Shown here in pieces: positions 21,040 to 33,650 of a stretch of 64,000 nucleotides of DNA. The notes under the pieces are model-generated. The model was given only the letters and a program-made list of their open reading frames with translations. It ran no database searches and had not been told where the DNA came from. The first letter of the stretch is position 1. The number at the start of each line of letters is the position of its first letter. The DNA lies in the NCBI GenBank assembly GCA_011947345.1, contig JAAVTG010000586.1:248001-312000 (forward strand), written 5' to 3'. This DNA is from Phytophthora quininea. Its lineage: Eukaryota; Oomycota; Peronosporomycetes; Peronosporales; Peronosporaceae. Position numbers and translations under genes: made by a program.

Positions 21040-24000
21040 ATGGTGCTGAGTCGCACAAACAGTCGGGCCGAGTCCGGGAAGACCCCCACAGCGACAGGAT
21101 CGCCCTATCTCGGGGAACTACGCAGACGGCTCTCTAATCTCAACTCGTCACGCCTCCCCAAGCGGCGATCCGTGCAGCTCAAAGGAATTGCGACGGAGAA
21201 GAGCGAAGCCATCTGCGCTGCTGTCCAGCTCGCGCTGCAAGAACCGTTAGCTGCCGTGCACCTTGAAGTTCTTGACGTGAGCTGTGCAAGACTGCAGTAC
21301 CGACTCCTAGGCACCAAACGGTACTGGTTTCGGTCAGTCAAGCAGGAAAACAAGGCAAGATTCGCTGGGAAGTTAAGTTCTATCAGATAAGCTGCCGTCG
21401 ATCCACCATCGACGCTCTTGTCAAGTGCTCGTGGCACTCGATGCCTCGGCTTTCAAGCGAAGATGTGGCCATCAGGTCCATCGGACTGTTCGACACGGAG
21501 AAGCTAGCAATGGCAGCATTCGACGCAGCGTTCAAAGCGAGAGACGGCACCAACCCGTTCACGGGGGTAAACATTCAAAAGAGCGAACTGCCGATTAGTC
21601 TGATCAAGTATTTCCAAGTGCTGGTGGTGTCGGATTTGTTCCAGAGGAAGCAGCAGAGCGAGCGTCTGGAGTTGGTGTATACTCAGTTACTGGCTGTAGA
21701 GTTAAACGGTGCCAATGTGCAAGAGGAAGCGGAGAAGTTGTCATTCCAACAATGGGAAACACTGACGCAGTCGATGGAGTCTCGATTGCGTGGATTCTCG
21801 ATCGTAGGGCCCCAAGTTACTGCACTTCACATTTGGAAATCCTTATCTTGCCACTTTATCGTTTCTGCGAAGACACCAGCTCAGTGGAGGACTGTACGCA
21901 GCAGGCAGGGGATTGAGAGGACATTCACGGAGCGCTTTGGACCCAGCCATCTTGCCAACAATCGCGCGTTAAATGTAAATACCGGAGTACTTCCAGTCTC
22001 ACGTGGCCTTGCTGAGCTGGTTTCTCTCAACCAAGAAGCGTCTGGATCTGTGCCACATTTTTATCATGGACTACCTGGCGAGGTGAAGCGAATGATTGCC
22101 GAGGAACAAGCCAAGAACGACCAGGGGCGAGCAGAATCTCTTGCTTTCCAGAAACTGGCAAAAATACCGAAGGAGCCTTCACAAAAAATACCTCAAGCGG
22201 CGACGTGAGTATTTGATGATAGCGACAAAGCTACAGCAATTGTATCGATGCAACATGCACAATAAGGCTCTACGGCGATGTTTTCGTCGTCAATACGGCG
22301 CGCTTACTTTCCAGCGGCTTTATCGAGGTCACCAGCGACGGAAGTTCGCAAAGGCGTATTTTCGTGTCAGTACATGTGCTACATTGATCATCCAGTCTCT
22401 TTATCGGTCGCACAAGTCGAGAGAGCACACGAAGGCGCTACGCTTCCGAATGGAGCAAGCAACTCTCAATCTCCAGCGCGTCTATCGAGGTTTTGTTGCG
22501 CGGGAACGAGTACGTCGCATACGGCGGCTACAGGCCAGCGCAATTGTCCTGGAGAGACTTGTACGAGGCTTTATGGGTCGTCGGCGAGCTCATCGGATGT
22601 TTCTCGCCAAACACAAGCAGCAGGTTGTCGTCCCTGCATGTATAATGATCCAGCGACTGTGGCGCGGTCATCGCGAGCGCGTCATCGTGAACGCCAAACG
22701 GTTAGCGAAAGAGAGAGTTTTTGTTTTAATTCCTGCCGCGTTGCGAATTGAGACGCTCATGCGAGGGTATTTAGCAAGACGACAGGCCAGGAAGTTTCGT
22801 CTTGCTGTGGAGGCAGCAAAAGTCATTCAAAAGTTTTGGCGCTCAAGACGATACTTGCAGAAGTGGATGGAGCTCATGAAATTGCGACGGAGAGATCGAA
22901 TGGCTTCTCGGATCGGGGCTATCGCTCGTGGCGTCCTCGCACGGAAGTTTGTCAATCGAGAGAAACGGAAGCTCTACTTCCGTCGTGTTGTCCTGCCATC
23001 GGCAGCCAAAATCCAACGTGTGTTTCGAGGTTACATTGTACGCAAACGCCTTGAAGACACACGCGACGAGACTGAAGCTGCGATCACCTTACAGCGAATG
23101 TGGCGCTCTCGATCCACCATCAAGATGATCAGCAAGAAACTTCAAGGCTTTCGACTACTGCTACGAAGCTCTGCTGCTGGAAAAATACAACGCAGCTATC
23201 TCTGCTATAAAGCCCGACAAGAGTTGAATTATCGGCGACTTACATACCACGCGAATTTCGGGAAGGCAGCTCTTGCTGTGCAATCTGCGTGGCGGAGCTA
23301 TTGCAGCCGCAACCAGCTCCAAGAATTCCGCTTCTGCTCTATGATTGAGCGCAAAGCTAGTTCACTCACGCAGTCGAAGGAGAATCGAGAGATGATCGAG
23401 TTCGACATCTTCGACGCACGCGCAGATTTGAAGCGCGTCATGAAGTACAAGGCGAAAACTCTTCGAAGGATTAAGGAGTTAAAAGAAATGCGGATCGAGT
23501 GGGAACGACGTCAACCGGTTGTTGAAAAGGAACTAAGTCAGCTCACTGAGGAAGACATGGACCGTGGCTGGGGTGAAGCTTTTGAGACTGAAAAGCATAT
23601 TTTGCATTTCAGCTTGGAGCTGAGTGTGGAAGACATTCTGTCCAAAAAGCAGCAAGTGAGGGAGTACGAGGAGGAAATCGAGAACTTGCGGATTGAGCTG
23701 GAAGACTTGGAGCGTGACATGGAGGAATGCATCTTGAACGAGACCATGGAACTCGAGTCGTATCGAGATTTTGAGCTAAACCGAGCGAGCGCAATGTTTG
23801 CGGATGAGAAAGCACGTAGAGTTCGTTTGCAGCGCATTCGATGGGGCACTCGTAATGTCCGCAAGACAGTTATTCGACGCCAGCGCGAAGACCTCAAGTT
23901 GTTGCAGAAGGAACTTCTCGCGAAGAGACAAGTGGAGGAGCTGGGCGTACTTGCATTCGAGAAGAAGCAGTTTGTCAAGCAAAAACTGGAGCAGGCGATC

Positions 24001-24348
24001 GAAAATGCCGCGCGGTCTCGAGCCAAACAGAACGAAGTGATGATGGAGATGAAACGTGATGTCGGAGTTTTGCAGGGTTTCGACGACGCTGTCCAGCGGA
24101 TGCAGGCCATCACAAAGGAGTATTCATTCCAGTATCGGCTGCCGAAAACAGATCTGCGTGAAGACGAAGACTCTCCGATGTGTTCAAGCTGCGGCCGAAT
24201 TTCTTGCGACTGCCATCTCCAAGATAACAACGCTGACAACGAGAGAGATGACGCAGCGTCCGCCACGAAGCTCGACACAAAGAGCGTAATGGTCAACAAC
24301 GCACGAACCAGGAACAGGTTGGCCAGGCGCTGGCGATACCAGGATTGA
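21040..24348 (+). CDS. multi-IQ-motif, coiled-coil protein
   Basis: Large protein with a basic, Arg-rich central region, 22200-23350, containing at least eight IQ-like repeats of the form IQ/LQ-xxx-RG/R-xxxR, for example LNLQRVYRGFVARERV and AAKIQRVFRGYIVRKRL. Such repeats bind calmodulin or EF-hand light chains. The C-terminal third, about 23340-24100, is a long charged coiled coil, ending in a Cys cluster (CSSCGRISCDC) and an acidic tail. The N-terminal part (LTEKLAM-type helical block after MPRLSSEDVAI) has no family I can name. Two frame changes are needed: near 21325 (one base lost) and near 22160 (one extra A in an A run). The start at 21040 is the first plausible ATG downstream of the duplicated segment but is unproven. 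Possibly cytoskeletal or flagellar. Confidence 0.65.
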
Positions 24349-24398
24349 TTTATGACTGCTCAACATTCTATCTGAAGGCGCCAACGATTCTGAATTGC

Positions 24399-26471
24399 TT
24401 AGTCGTCTGACCAGTCTGAAGCCTCGGACATACTCAGAGAATCTTCTCGGTTCCGCAGTCCAACCATTTGCTACAAGAACAACGGTGTTAGTTCCACATC
24501 CAAACCCCAACAATGTCAAGTCGACAGCACCTACCGATTCAAAGTCTGCCACAGGATTCTTAACCTCTTGGGTCTTCGGTGGCGGTGGCGGTGCCTTTGG
24601 CTGGGAGGTTTGTCCCCCTTCGTCCTGCTTCTGTTTAATGTTTCGGATCTGAGCCAAAAGTCATCGCCGTCGTTCGACTGGTCATCGTCCGAAATGTGAC
24701 CCCGGCCATTGTCGCTACCGTCGTCGGACATCGCAAGCGTTGGCAATTTGTTCCGTTGTCCATCTTCCGACGGAGGCGGTGGCGGAGGTGGTTGGACCGG
24801 AGGCGCAACCTCTTTAGCAGTTAGCACAGTGACGGGCTTGGCTGCAGCCTTCTCACGCTCGCGACGCTGCTCCATCTGATCTTGCTTGCCGCTGATGGCA
24901 GCCTGTCGCCGTAGCATTCGCTGCTGCATTTCTTCCGCAATCGTCAGCGGTTTATTTGCCGGATCTCCTGCCTTTTCCGTTGGCCCCGCCTTCTTTTCGC
25001 TGGGGTCCACCTGCGCACACCAAAGTCCAGTTAGTGCACTCAGTCAGAGAGCATCTCCACGTAAACACACGCACCTTCCGCAGCTTGATATTGGGGTTAC
25101 GAATTTGGTCGAGCAAGCTGAGCGGCAGGAGGCTGGTCGTCTTCTTCTTCCGGCGCTGGGGGTGCTGGAGGACCGTCCTGTAGAATCACGTCACTCATTA
25201 GCCCGTCTCAGCAGCACAAACCGTCAAAAGTGCAGATGCTTACCTCTTGTGGAGGCGGCGGTGGCGGTGCGTCTTCACCGTCACCCTCCGCCATCGGGGG
25301 TGGCGGTGGGGGTGGAGCTGAGTCGTCATCCTCGTCTCCTTGTGGGGAGGCGGCGGCGGTGGAGCACCATCACCAGGCTTTGTGAAGTCCACAGAAGGTG
25401 CTGGAGGCGGAGGAGGCGGGGGCCATCCACAGGACCCACCTGGAAGTTCTGCTCCGTCGGCTCCTGCGCCACTGGGCCTTCCTCAAAGTTGGCAACGGAC
25501 GGTAGATCAGGCAGCGCCTTATCCTGAAACATGGATGGCGCGATGGACGTGTTCCCTTCCTGAGCATACTTATAGTCGGCAATATTCTCGAGCGGCAAGT
25601 TCTGCGGTAGTTTGGCTGACATGTCTGGCATGATGCCCATCGACGGATGGAACTCGTAGTTGAGACCGTGAACTGTCGGCTAACATCAACAGCATTTAGT
25701 GTAGCAATCTCCATCAACTTGATCTTCCGTCCACTCACCAGTTCGTCTCCATACTCGATCGTCTTGGGCGCTTTGGCCAGCTCCTTCCGCTTCTCCTCCT
25801 CCTCTTCGTAGTCTGTCCCCAACAAGTTGTCCCACGTCGTATACTGCAGCAAAACCTCGTCAGTCTCTCAAGTCAACCTCCTCCTCCACTTCCACCCACC
25901 TTCTGGTACGGATTCTCTCCAGAGTTGAAGAGCAACACACTCCCCACAGACGGGATGACCTCTGGCAGTCTTCCCAGACCTTCCTTCTCCATGTCTGCCT
26001 CTGGCTGCTGCGTCTTCTGGTACTCATTGACCTTCTCAAAGAGCTCCACCACTTCGGCCATGTGCTGGCCCCTCTGAGCGGGGGCAATGGCTCCGCCGGT
26101 AAGAAGTGGGTGTCGTCGTCTGCGTCCGGCACAATGGGCGGCGCATCAGCGTACGGCTTGTCGTGGAAGAGCGTCTTGGGCAGGGGCAGCGTCTTGGGCG
26201 CCGGGTACTTGGAGGTGCTGAAGACGGTCGTGGGCTTGTTGCTGCTGCGTCTGGCCGTCAGCGCGTTCACCTTGGCCTGGCACACCTGGATGCGGCGATC
26301 TACGGCCGCCACGCGCTCCTTCTCCTGCGAGACTTTGTGCGCCAGGCGGTTGAAGACGTCCCCCACCACGGCGTCCAGCTGGGACAGCGCCTTGAGCACG
26401 TCCTTGGCCACGAACTGCGGCTGCAGGTCGCCGTACACGCGGTCCACGGCGAACACCTGCGACGTCTGCAT
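24399..26471 (-). CDS. WASHC1: WASH complex subunit 1
   Basis: Arp2/3 activator acting on endosomes. The N-terminal WAHD1-like block begins MQTSQVFAVDRVYGDL and continues VDRRIQVCQAKVNALT to FSTSKYPAPK. Then come SVGSVLLFNSGENPYQK, YTTWDNLLG, PLENIADYKYAQ with NTSIAPSM, a long polyproline tract (25260-25430), a WH2-like segment (LLDQIRNPNIKLRK, about 25090-25130), a basic helix (EEMQQRMLRRQAAISGK), and a terminal acidic DWSDD. Introns I place: 25844-25899, 25680-25738, one near 25070-25010, one near 25190-25240, and 24471-24534. Frame changes occur at about 26070, in the polyproline region, near 25130, and at about 24650, all next to short homopolymers. All signature parts are present in order, so the gene is probably functional. 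Stop at 24399-24401. Confidence 0.82.
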
Positions 26472-26581
26472 CGTCTTCTCAAGTGAGCCGTAATCGACCT
26501 GTTTTTGTATGGGGAGGAGGTTCAGCAGCTCTTCAATCTGATAAGGACAATGGAGGACGTAAGGGAACAAGCTTTCCTCTA

Positions 26582-28670
26582 TCAGTATCTTCCGTTGTTC
26601 ATGGCAGCTTTAATGCTGAAGTCTAGACACAGAGGCACGTGGTCCGACAGGAACTGGCAGTTGGGCAGGGCCGTCTTGGCGTACGCTTCGAGCACTTCGG
26701 GAGGATGCACCTTGAGCCCCGCGAACGGCGTCAACAGCTCGGGAGTGTACCAAACGTAGTCCACGACGCCGACCCACCGACCTGAACATGCAGCAGCAAA
26801 AGGTAAAAGGTGGTGAGCTCATAGCAACGTGGAGAGAACACAAGCTCTACAGTCTTCGTACCAGTGTAGTTGGTGTACTCTGGTTCAGCGCCGAACACCG
26901 ACGCGTACGCGCTTGCGAAGCCGATGTTGTGCTCTAAGTCCAGCGACGCATAGACATTCGACAGCTGAGGCGGCGCATACTGCAGATCCGGATGCCCCAA
27001 CGAGACGTGGTTGCGCGTCATGAATTCGTACACTGCGCTGCTGGGCTCGCTATTGAAATCGCCGCACAGGATCGTCGGCAGGTTCCGACTCAGCGCCACG
27101 CGCTCTAACTGTATGCAACACAAGCACAGGATCAGTCTCATCCAACGTCTCGGTTCACAGAAACCCAAGTCCAAGCCTACCTGCTTTGCGAGCATGCTCG
27201 CTTGCCACATCTTGACGTCCGGGAACTTGGGGTTGGAGAAGATGTGCACGTTGGCGATACAAACCAGTGGCCCAGAATGCGCTCTTCGAGCGACCACTTC
27301 GTTATTTGCGGGGACAACCTCTAAGACGGCGATCTGCGCCACGTTGTCGCGCTGCAACCGGTGCCGCATCTTGCTCAGCGTGGACAGAAACATCTCCCGT
27401 GCAGCCATCGACGGTCCTTGATAGTCCAAGTCGAACTCGGTCTGCACTTGAGATAAAAACTCGTTGACCAAATCGTTAAAGTCGACTGGGTATCGCTCCT
27501 TCAAAATGAACCGATTCCGCTTGTAAAACAGCGCGCAGCCATCTACTTTTCCTTCCAACCCCATTGACTCTCGAGACTTTTTCAAATACCATCCTTCGTA
27601 CCCCCACTCCTCCATCATCGGCGCGAAAAAGCTCTTGTAATGGTCGCCCTGCACCTCCTGCAGACAGATAATGTCCGCGTTGTACGACTGCATCTCCCGC
27701 TTCAACAGCTCCCGTCGGAACGCCCAACTGAGTGCCCAAATCGGACAGTACGGATACTGCTGCCGGGTGGCATAGATCTCAGCCAGGATGTTGTACGTGA
27801 GCACTCGAAACACGCCAATCTGCCGCAGTCTCGGCGTCATTCTCTCCTCGTTCACATTGGCCAGCATCGGTCGCTTCGGGGCCATGGGCGGGACTTGTTT
27901 TTAACGTTGAACCACATCAGTTCAAAGAGCAAAACATCGACACTAGCAGTAGCAAATGCAACACAAACTTACAGGGCAGCACGATCCCCGTGTCCACTGT
28001 CTTGGTGAGCGCTCCGCCGCCGACGCGCTTGACGGCCTTGCACTCGACTCGGATCACGTGGCCCACGTCCTCCGCCGTGGGCGTGTAGGACCGACTGCAA
28101 CACAAGAGCCGTGAGACTGGCGGGTTCCCAGAGGCATCAACGCACCACAAGCCTACAGTACTTTTCGTCCTGGATCTTGATCCACGACTCCTTGGGCATC
28201 GGACAGAACGTGTCCATGTTGTGGAGCTGGGACTTGACTGCGTCCTGACTCTGCGGCTCCTCGGCCACAGCCTGCATGTGGTGCAACTGCTTGTGCTTGT
28301 GCCAGGCCAGTCGGAAGCAGTCCAGGCTGCAGAAGCATGAGTGGTCCCTCGTGATGCCCAGACGACAGCACTGCACGCACTCGATCTTGGCCAGCAGCAG
28401 CAGCACATTTCCGGCGCCGTCACTGGTGCGGCGACTGCACTCGCTGTTGGCACAGGCACGGCGCAGGCGGGAGCGGTACCAGCTGAAGTGCAGGTCCACG
28501 TCCTTATCGTCGATGTCTCCGTCGCCCGAGCGGAAGAAGGCGTGCGTCAGCATGGCGCAGCTCTCCACGGGCTGATCCACGCGCAGAGAGATCTTGCCCT
28601 CCCCGTGCACGGGCGATCCCCGCGAGGAGCGCGGAGAGCGGGGCGACGGCAATGGAGACGTCTTGGTCAT
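26582..28670 (-). CDS. CCR4: CCR4-type deadenylase, plant-like architecture
   Basis: Catalytic subunit of the CCR4-NOT complex; removes mRNA poly(A). Exons 28670-28162, 28094-27973, 27893-27181, 27108-26862 and 26781-26582 sum to 1791 nt, one open frame of 596 residues. Residues about 97-118 hold a Cys cluster (ECVQCC...CFCSLDC) followed by His, resembling the zinc element of plant CCR4. The segment RSYTPTAEDVGHVIRVEC (about 171-188) also matches plant CCR4. The exonuclease-endonuclease-phosphatase domain has LTYNILAEIYATRQQYPYC, ICLQEVQGDHY (Mg-binding Glu), KVDGCALFYKRNRF, LCGDFNSEP and FLSDHVPLCLDF. No leucine-rich repeat region as in yeast is present. The start at 28670 is inferred; an in-frame upstream ATG near 28742 is possible. 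It is about 110 bp upstream of the WASH start on the same strand. Confidence 0.9.
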
Positions 28671-29060
28671 GGAGCTCTTCGCCTGTGGGGCGGTTTTCAG
28701 GCTTGCTTCAAGGGCGGTTTTATTACATGCATAGCCATGCATAGTTGTATGGACCAACTATTCGGAAAATACAGCAATCATCGTGTTAATTACAGAGGCA
28801 TTCCTGGGCGAGTTGCCGTGCATGTGAAGCGGAGCGCTCCACCCGTGCTGCTGTACGGTGCAGCAGGTGGTGCTTTGCTGCAATTCGGTATCGTTCTCGG
28901 GCACCGCCCTGCAACCGCTTTGGTCCGGTGTTTGAGTCCGTCCACGGCCACTCGAATCTTCCTATACAAACGTCGAGTCTAATCAAATTCAGCGTCCCTC
29001 CGTCACCTACGTCAGTGTCATTTCTGCTTCGACCTTCAAGCGCTCGAACGCTCCGACAAG
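28671..29060. other. divergent intergenic region
   Basis: About 390 bp between the CCR4 start (minus) and the nucleotidyltransferase-transporter start (plus). No gene or clear core promoter motif was seen. Confidence 0.4.
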
Positions 29061-31930
29061 ATGGTGGTGCAGCGTCGGCCCATGGACGTGGAGGCGGAGG
29101 TGCCCACCGCCGTGTACGCGCTGGACCTGCGGCGAGTGGGGCAGCTGCTCCGCATCCCGGAGAACGAGCTGCTCACCGGTTTCCAGAACGACCCGACCCG
29201 GTCCGATATCCAGGGCGTGATCGTCGATGCCGGGGAGAACGTTCCGTTCGAGACGGTAGGCCACGACGCGGTGCACGAGCCGCCCAGTTCTCAGGGCCAA
29301 GTGGCCCTTCAAGTGCAGAGCGATGGCGAGCAGCCGCCGCGACCGAGTATGAGGCCCCCAAGGCCCCTAGCCGACCCACTGCAGCCCGATCCCCGCTGGC
29401 TGTGACCCCAAGCAACCGACGCCCCGCAGTGCGTCAAGTTCTGCTGACGGCGGCTGTGAGACCCGGTAATCTGGACGAGAACCAGCGCCCCAAATGCCTC
29501 ATCCAACTGGGCCAGCAAACCATCATCAGCCACATCTTGACGCAGCTCTACGCTGCCGGAGTCGAAAGGGTCGTGGTCTCGGTGGCTGCGGCAGGAGGAC
29601 AGATCATGGCGGCGGTCAAGCAAACTCCGTTCTACACCAAGATGCAGATCGAGTTCTTGGATCTAGGGCGACATAATGACGACGGACACGCGCGCAGTAT
29701 TCTTGCGGCGAGGAGCTGCTTCCCAGGAGAGGAACCCTTCTTGATCCATACGGCGGATCATATCTTTGATAAGTCAGTGGTGTCGAAACTGGCGGCGTAC
29801 CAGTTGGGGAGGCGGTGGCTTGTGTGTTGGTGGAGACGGATATTGCAGAGCTGACGGGGCTGCCCCCACCACGGTGAAGGTGCAGCTGGGAGAGGATCAC
29901 CAGCATGTAACGCACATTGGACGAGACTTGAAACAGTATGACGGTATCGATGCAGGTCTGTTCCTGAGCTCGCCGACGATCTTTGACGCTCTGGATGCCC
30001 TGGCTGGACAGAAGAGCTACTTCTCGCTTGCTGAGGCGCTCGACAGCTTTACGTCGGCATCGAGTCGCTTGACTTACCTCCCGACTGCTGGCGAGACGTG
30101 GTTTAGTATCGAAACCGAGGAGCAGTTGGCGTATACGCAAGACACAGATGGCACGGCTGTGTTGTCGCCATGGACGGTCTTCCTGGCCTCGACACCTGTG
30201 GGAGACCCGTCGCTTACGAAGAACGTGGTGATTGGAGTGTCCGCTCCCGACCCGGACTTGTCGCTTCGGGTTGCGGGCAACACCGACGGCTCCAAACTCT
30301 TTAAAGGTTTTGTGGTGGGTGTCGGCAATTCCGACTACCCAGACGAGGAAGTTGAAGATACCGACGGAGGAGTCACCCCAAGCGGTGGCTATGACTCAGA
30401 GTCACGGCCGCTCTTATCATTCAGCGCACGCTCCAGGGGCTTGTATTCAGCTCGGTCTGCAAAATCCCCGTTTGCAAGACACGGGTCCTTCTTGGACAGC
30501 AAGGGCTCAGCACTTGGTGATGACGATGTGTCCCCGTTTGTGTTGTCATTTCCTTTGGATGACGAGACTTCAAAGTCGGTGGAAGAGGTGGATACAAACC
30601 ATCACGCCTACTTGATCGAAATGACGCCGGGGATCCGTCGGGCGTCTTGCCGCCGGGATCTGGTGTGTCAGAATACATGCTGGCAGTCCCCGGAAGACAC
30701 GAACAGACTTTTGAGGACGATGGAAGGTCGTCCTTCATCAGCGCGCTCACGCCTCGTGCAACGCTCACTCCGTTGCATAAGGCGACTATATTGCCATCCG
30801 ATATCACACAGATTTCGCTCAATACTCGTGGGTACGATGACAACCTCGAGGTGACAGTTGTGGTGAAGCGCAAGGCTCCAATAATCGGTTATCTTTTACT
30901 GATGTCGTCGCTCTTCACGATCTCGTCGGTGGGTGTTGCTCTGGATGAGATGGACGAGGTCGTCACGCCTGTACTTCGGATCTTTTGGCGCAACATGGCC
31001 ACCTCGATGGTCACGTTTCCCATCGCGTTATCGATCCTTTGCAAAAATGGTGGCGAGGCTATCGACCCGCGTTGGCGAGAACTGATCGCTCCTCTCATCG
31101 TGGCAGGCATTGCGTACGCCTTCTTCCTCGGATCTTTTGTTGTCGCGCTCTCCATGACGTCAGTGGGCCACGCCACACTGTTCAACAACGCCCACTCGAC
31201 GTTGATCGTGTTCTGGAAGCTCGCTTCGAGGCAACCTGTTGCCCCTTTTGAAGCGATTGGCGCTGCTATTGGTGTTATGGGCGGTGGCATTACGACAATG
31301 GACTCGACGAAGGCTGACCCCAACATTGTGTCTCCCACGGCAGTTGGCGATCTCGTTGCGCTGTCTGGTGCTGCAGGTGGAGCTTTATACTTCACGCTGG
31401 CCAAGAAGGTGCGCTCGCGCATGCATTTACTTTGCTTTATTTGCGGTCTTACTGCCACGTCGGCATTGACGCTGCTGGTGTACATGCTGGTGACTGGAGT
31501 GGACGTAAGTCTGTCCACCGACCCGTACAATGGCATCTTCGGGTGGTTGACGCCGTCCATTCACAGATTGGTGGTGGTTCTCTATCTCGTCTTCGTCTGC
31601 GATTGTGTCGGCACGATGGGCTATATTGGAGTGATGAAATACTTCGACCCCATTGTCGTCTCCGTGGTGTGTCTAATGGAGCCTATCGTGGCCACAGTGC
31701 AGGGCATCGCTATGGGTGTGGACGCCATGCCTGGACCGTACACATTTGTGGGGGCTTCTCTCGTTATTGGCGGCACTTGCCTTGTACTCAGCTCGCAAAG
31801 CCGCAAGACTGAGAAGGTTGACGCTACCGAAGCAGTGCTTGCGGCCAATGCCACTCCTCGGACAATGTACAGTGCTCGCTCCCGCAAGCGAGGCATGCAA
31901 TTCGGCAGCACTCCTCGGAGTGCTCGGTAA
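29061..31930 (+). CDS. nucleotidyltransferase fused to EamA-type transporter
   Basis: Apparently one polypeptide with two modules. The N-terminal module resembles sugar/choline-phosphate nucleotidyltransferases: LTAAVRPGNLDENQRPKCLI, where RPK is the usual metal/substrate Lys motif; LYAAGVERVVVSV; HTADHIFDKS; then YDGIDAGLFLSSPTIFDAL and GETWFSIETEEQL. The canonical Gly-rich loop is replaced by AAVRPGN. A charged linker (30340-30830) joins it to a membrane module of about ten hydrophobic segments (IIGYLLLMSSLFTISSVGVA through TFVGASLVIGGTCLVLSSQ) of the drug/metabolite transporter EamA fold. Four one-base losses break the frame, near 29320, 29815, 29865 and 30635, all at G or C runs; the domains agree across each. 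In bacteria a separate nucleotidyltransferase (LicC) and EamA permease (LicB) cooperate in choline use, which suggests but does not prove a substrate. Confidence 0.7.
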
Positions 31931-32000
31931 GTGAGTGACTCGAAGGCACTAGATGCTGCATTCAGTCTGCTCATGCAAATACAAACTGTAAATTGGCTGT

Positions 32001-33460
32001 TCAACAAGCTTTAGTGATGTCCTCGAGCTGGACGACGACTTTGCCCGTGGCGTGGCCCGCCTCCAAATACTCCATCGCCGTGTCCGCCTTCTCGAACGGG
32101 AATACCTTGTCGATCACGGGAGTGATAGCTCGCTGCTCGGCCAGTTGGCGAATCTCGTCCATCATGGCACCATCGGCCATCGAGAACAAGTATTCGTACG
32201 TGATCTGCGCTTGGCGAGCACGGCGCGTGACTGAGCTGTTGAGGCAGTCCAGGATCGCGCCTAGGATGTAGGATACGCCTACGCCCTGGCGATCGTCGCC
32301 CGTCGGAAACGATTTCCAAGTAGGCGTTTCGCCGATCGATACGACGGTACCGCCGCGAGTGACGCACTCGAAACATTGCTTAGCCTGCGTCAGAGGAGAG
32401 GAGTTAGCTCCTGTTGAGTAGATCTCTTCGTAGATACGCTTACCTCCGCTGTGCAGTCCAACGCAAAGTCGTACTCGGCCAGTTCGCGCTCGAATCGCTC
32501 ATGGACGTAGTCGACAACTTCGTCCGCACCAAGCAACCGCATGCGCTCCAACTTCTTCGTGCTCGCCGTCGTCGCAACAGGCTCGGCCTGCAGAATTCAC
32601 AGCAGCATTACAGCTCTCATTCGCCGCTTTAATAACAAAAGCAAGGGCACCTTGAAGACAGACTTGGCGACTTGGATCGCAATGGAGCCGACGCCGCCAG
32701 CCCCACCAGTGATCAGCACCTTCTTCTTCTCACCGAGCCCACCCAGTCGAAACGCTTGCAATGCTGTTTGAGTCACCAACGGCAAAGCAGCAGCCTCCAC
32801 GTGGCTGTAAGCACAGAAACGATGTCAATCTTGAACAGTTGGAGCTCGATCAGCGCCAACTCACGTCAACTTGCTCGGCTTCTTGCTGATATAGTCTGCC
32901 TGCACAGCTACACAACTGAAAGGAACAACCACAAACAGCAAAATGTCATTGCAACACGTCGCCACCAAACTTGACTAACAGTCTCACTCTGCCAAGCAGC
33001 CATTGCTGTCGTGCGGCAGCATGCCAAACACTCGGTCCCCCACAGCGAACTTGTCCACGTCATCTCCACACTTGATCACGACGCCCGAGAAGTCGTAGCC
33101 GACGATGTGCGGCCTACCAAAAGGTTAACTGTATCAACTCCAGCACCAGCTAATGAGCGGCGATATCGTACCAACTCTCCTGTAGCAGCATCTTCAGCAC
33201 CCCTTGACGTCTCTTGTAGTCAAGCTGCCAGAACGTCGGTAAGGCATCTAGTCTAGTGAATTATCTATTGTCAGCGCACGGGGTTGAGCGCAGCCGCATG
33301 AACTTTGACCAGGACGTCTCTCGGCCCACGCAGCTCCGGCTCCGGCTGCTCGCCCGTCTGTAGAACGCTGGGGCCGCCGTATCTGCTCGGAAGGAGGGTC
33401 AGACTCGGTGGCAGGAAGGCTGGCAGCAAGAACGCACTTGGTGTAGAACCACGCCCGCAT
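32001..33460 (-). CDS. MDR family zinc-independent oxidoreductase (quinone reductase-like)
   Basis: NAD(P)H-dependent medium-chain dehydrogenase/reductase. Eight exons with introns of about 55-80 nt. Exon 1 is only 23 nt (MRAWFYTK, 33460-33438). The GroES-like domain contains YGGPSVLQ, VKVHAAALNP and VGYDFSGVV. The nucleotide-binding Rossmann motif is VLITGGAGGVGSIAIQVAK (exon 32651-32804), then LLGADEVVDYV. The last exon (32001-32384) ends ATGKVVVQLEDITKAC. The catalytic zinc ligands of alcohol dehydrogenases are not evident, so it fits the quinone oxidoreductase/enoyl reductase branch. The exon 33173-33224 is one base short of keeping frame with the next, probably another small deletion. 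Substrate unknown. Confidence 0.8.
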
Positions 33461-33650
33461 CACTCTGAGCTTGGGTCTTGACTGAATAATTGGATACTGT
33501 GAAGAGACGTGCAATGGAAATGGTAAACATGGGGAATGTGTGCGAGCGGTGCTGGTTGGTGTTGCAGAAGAGAAAGAAACCCAGGAAGTGTGAACATATA
33601 AAGTGTACTCAATCGACATTTACATGGTCTCGATCTGCTGACCGCTCATC

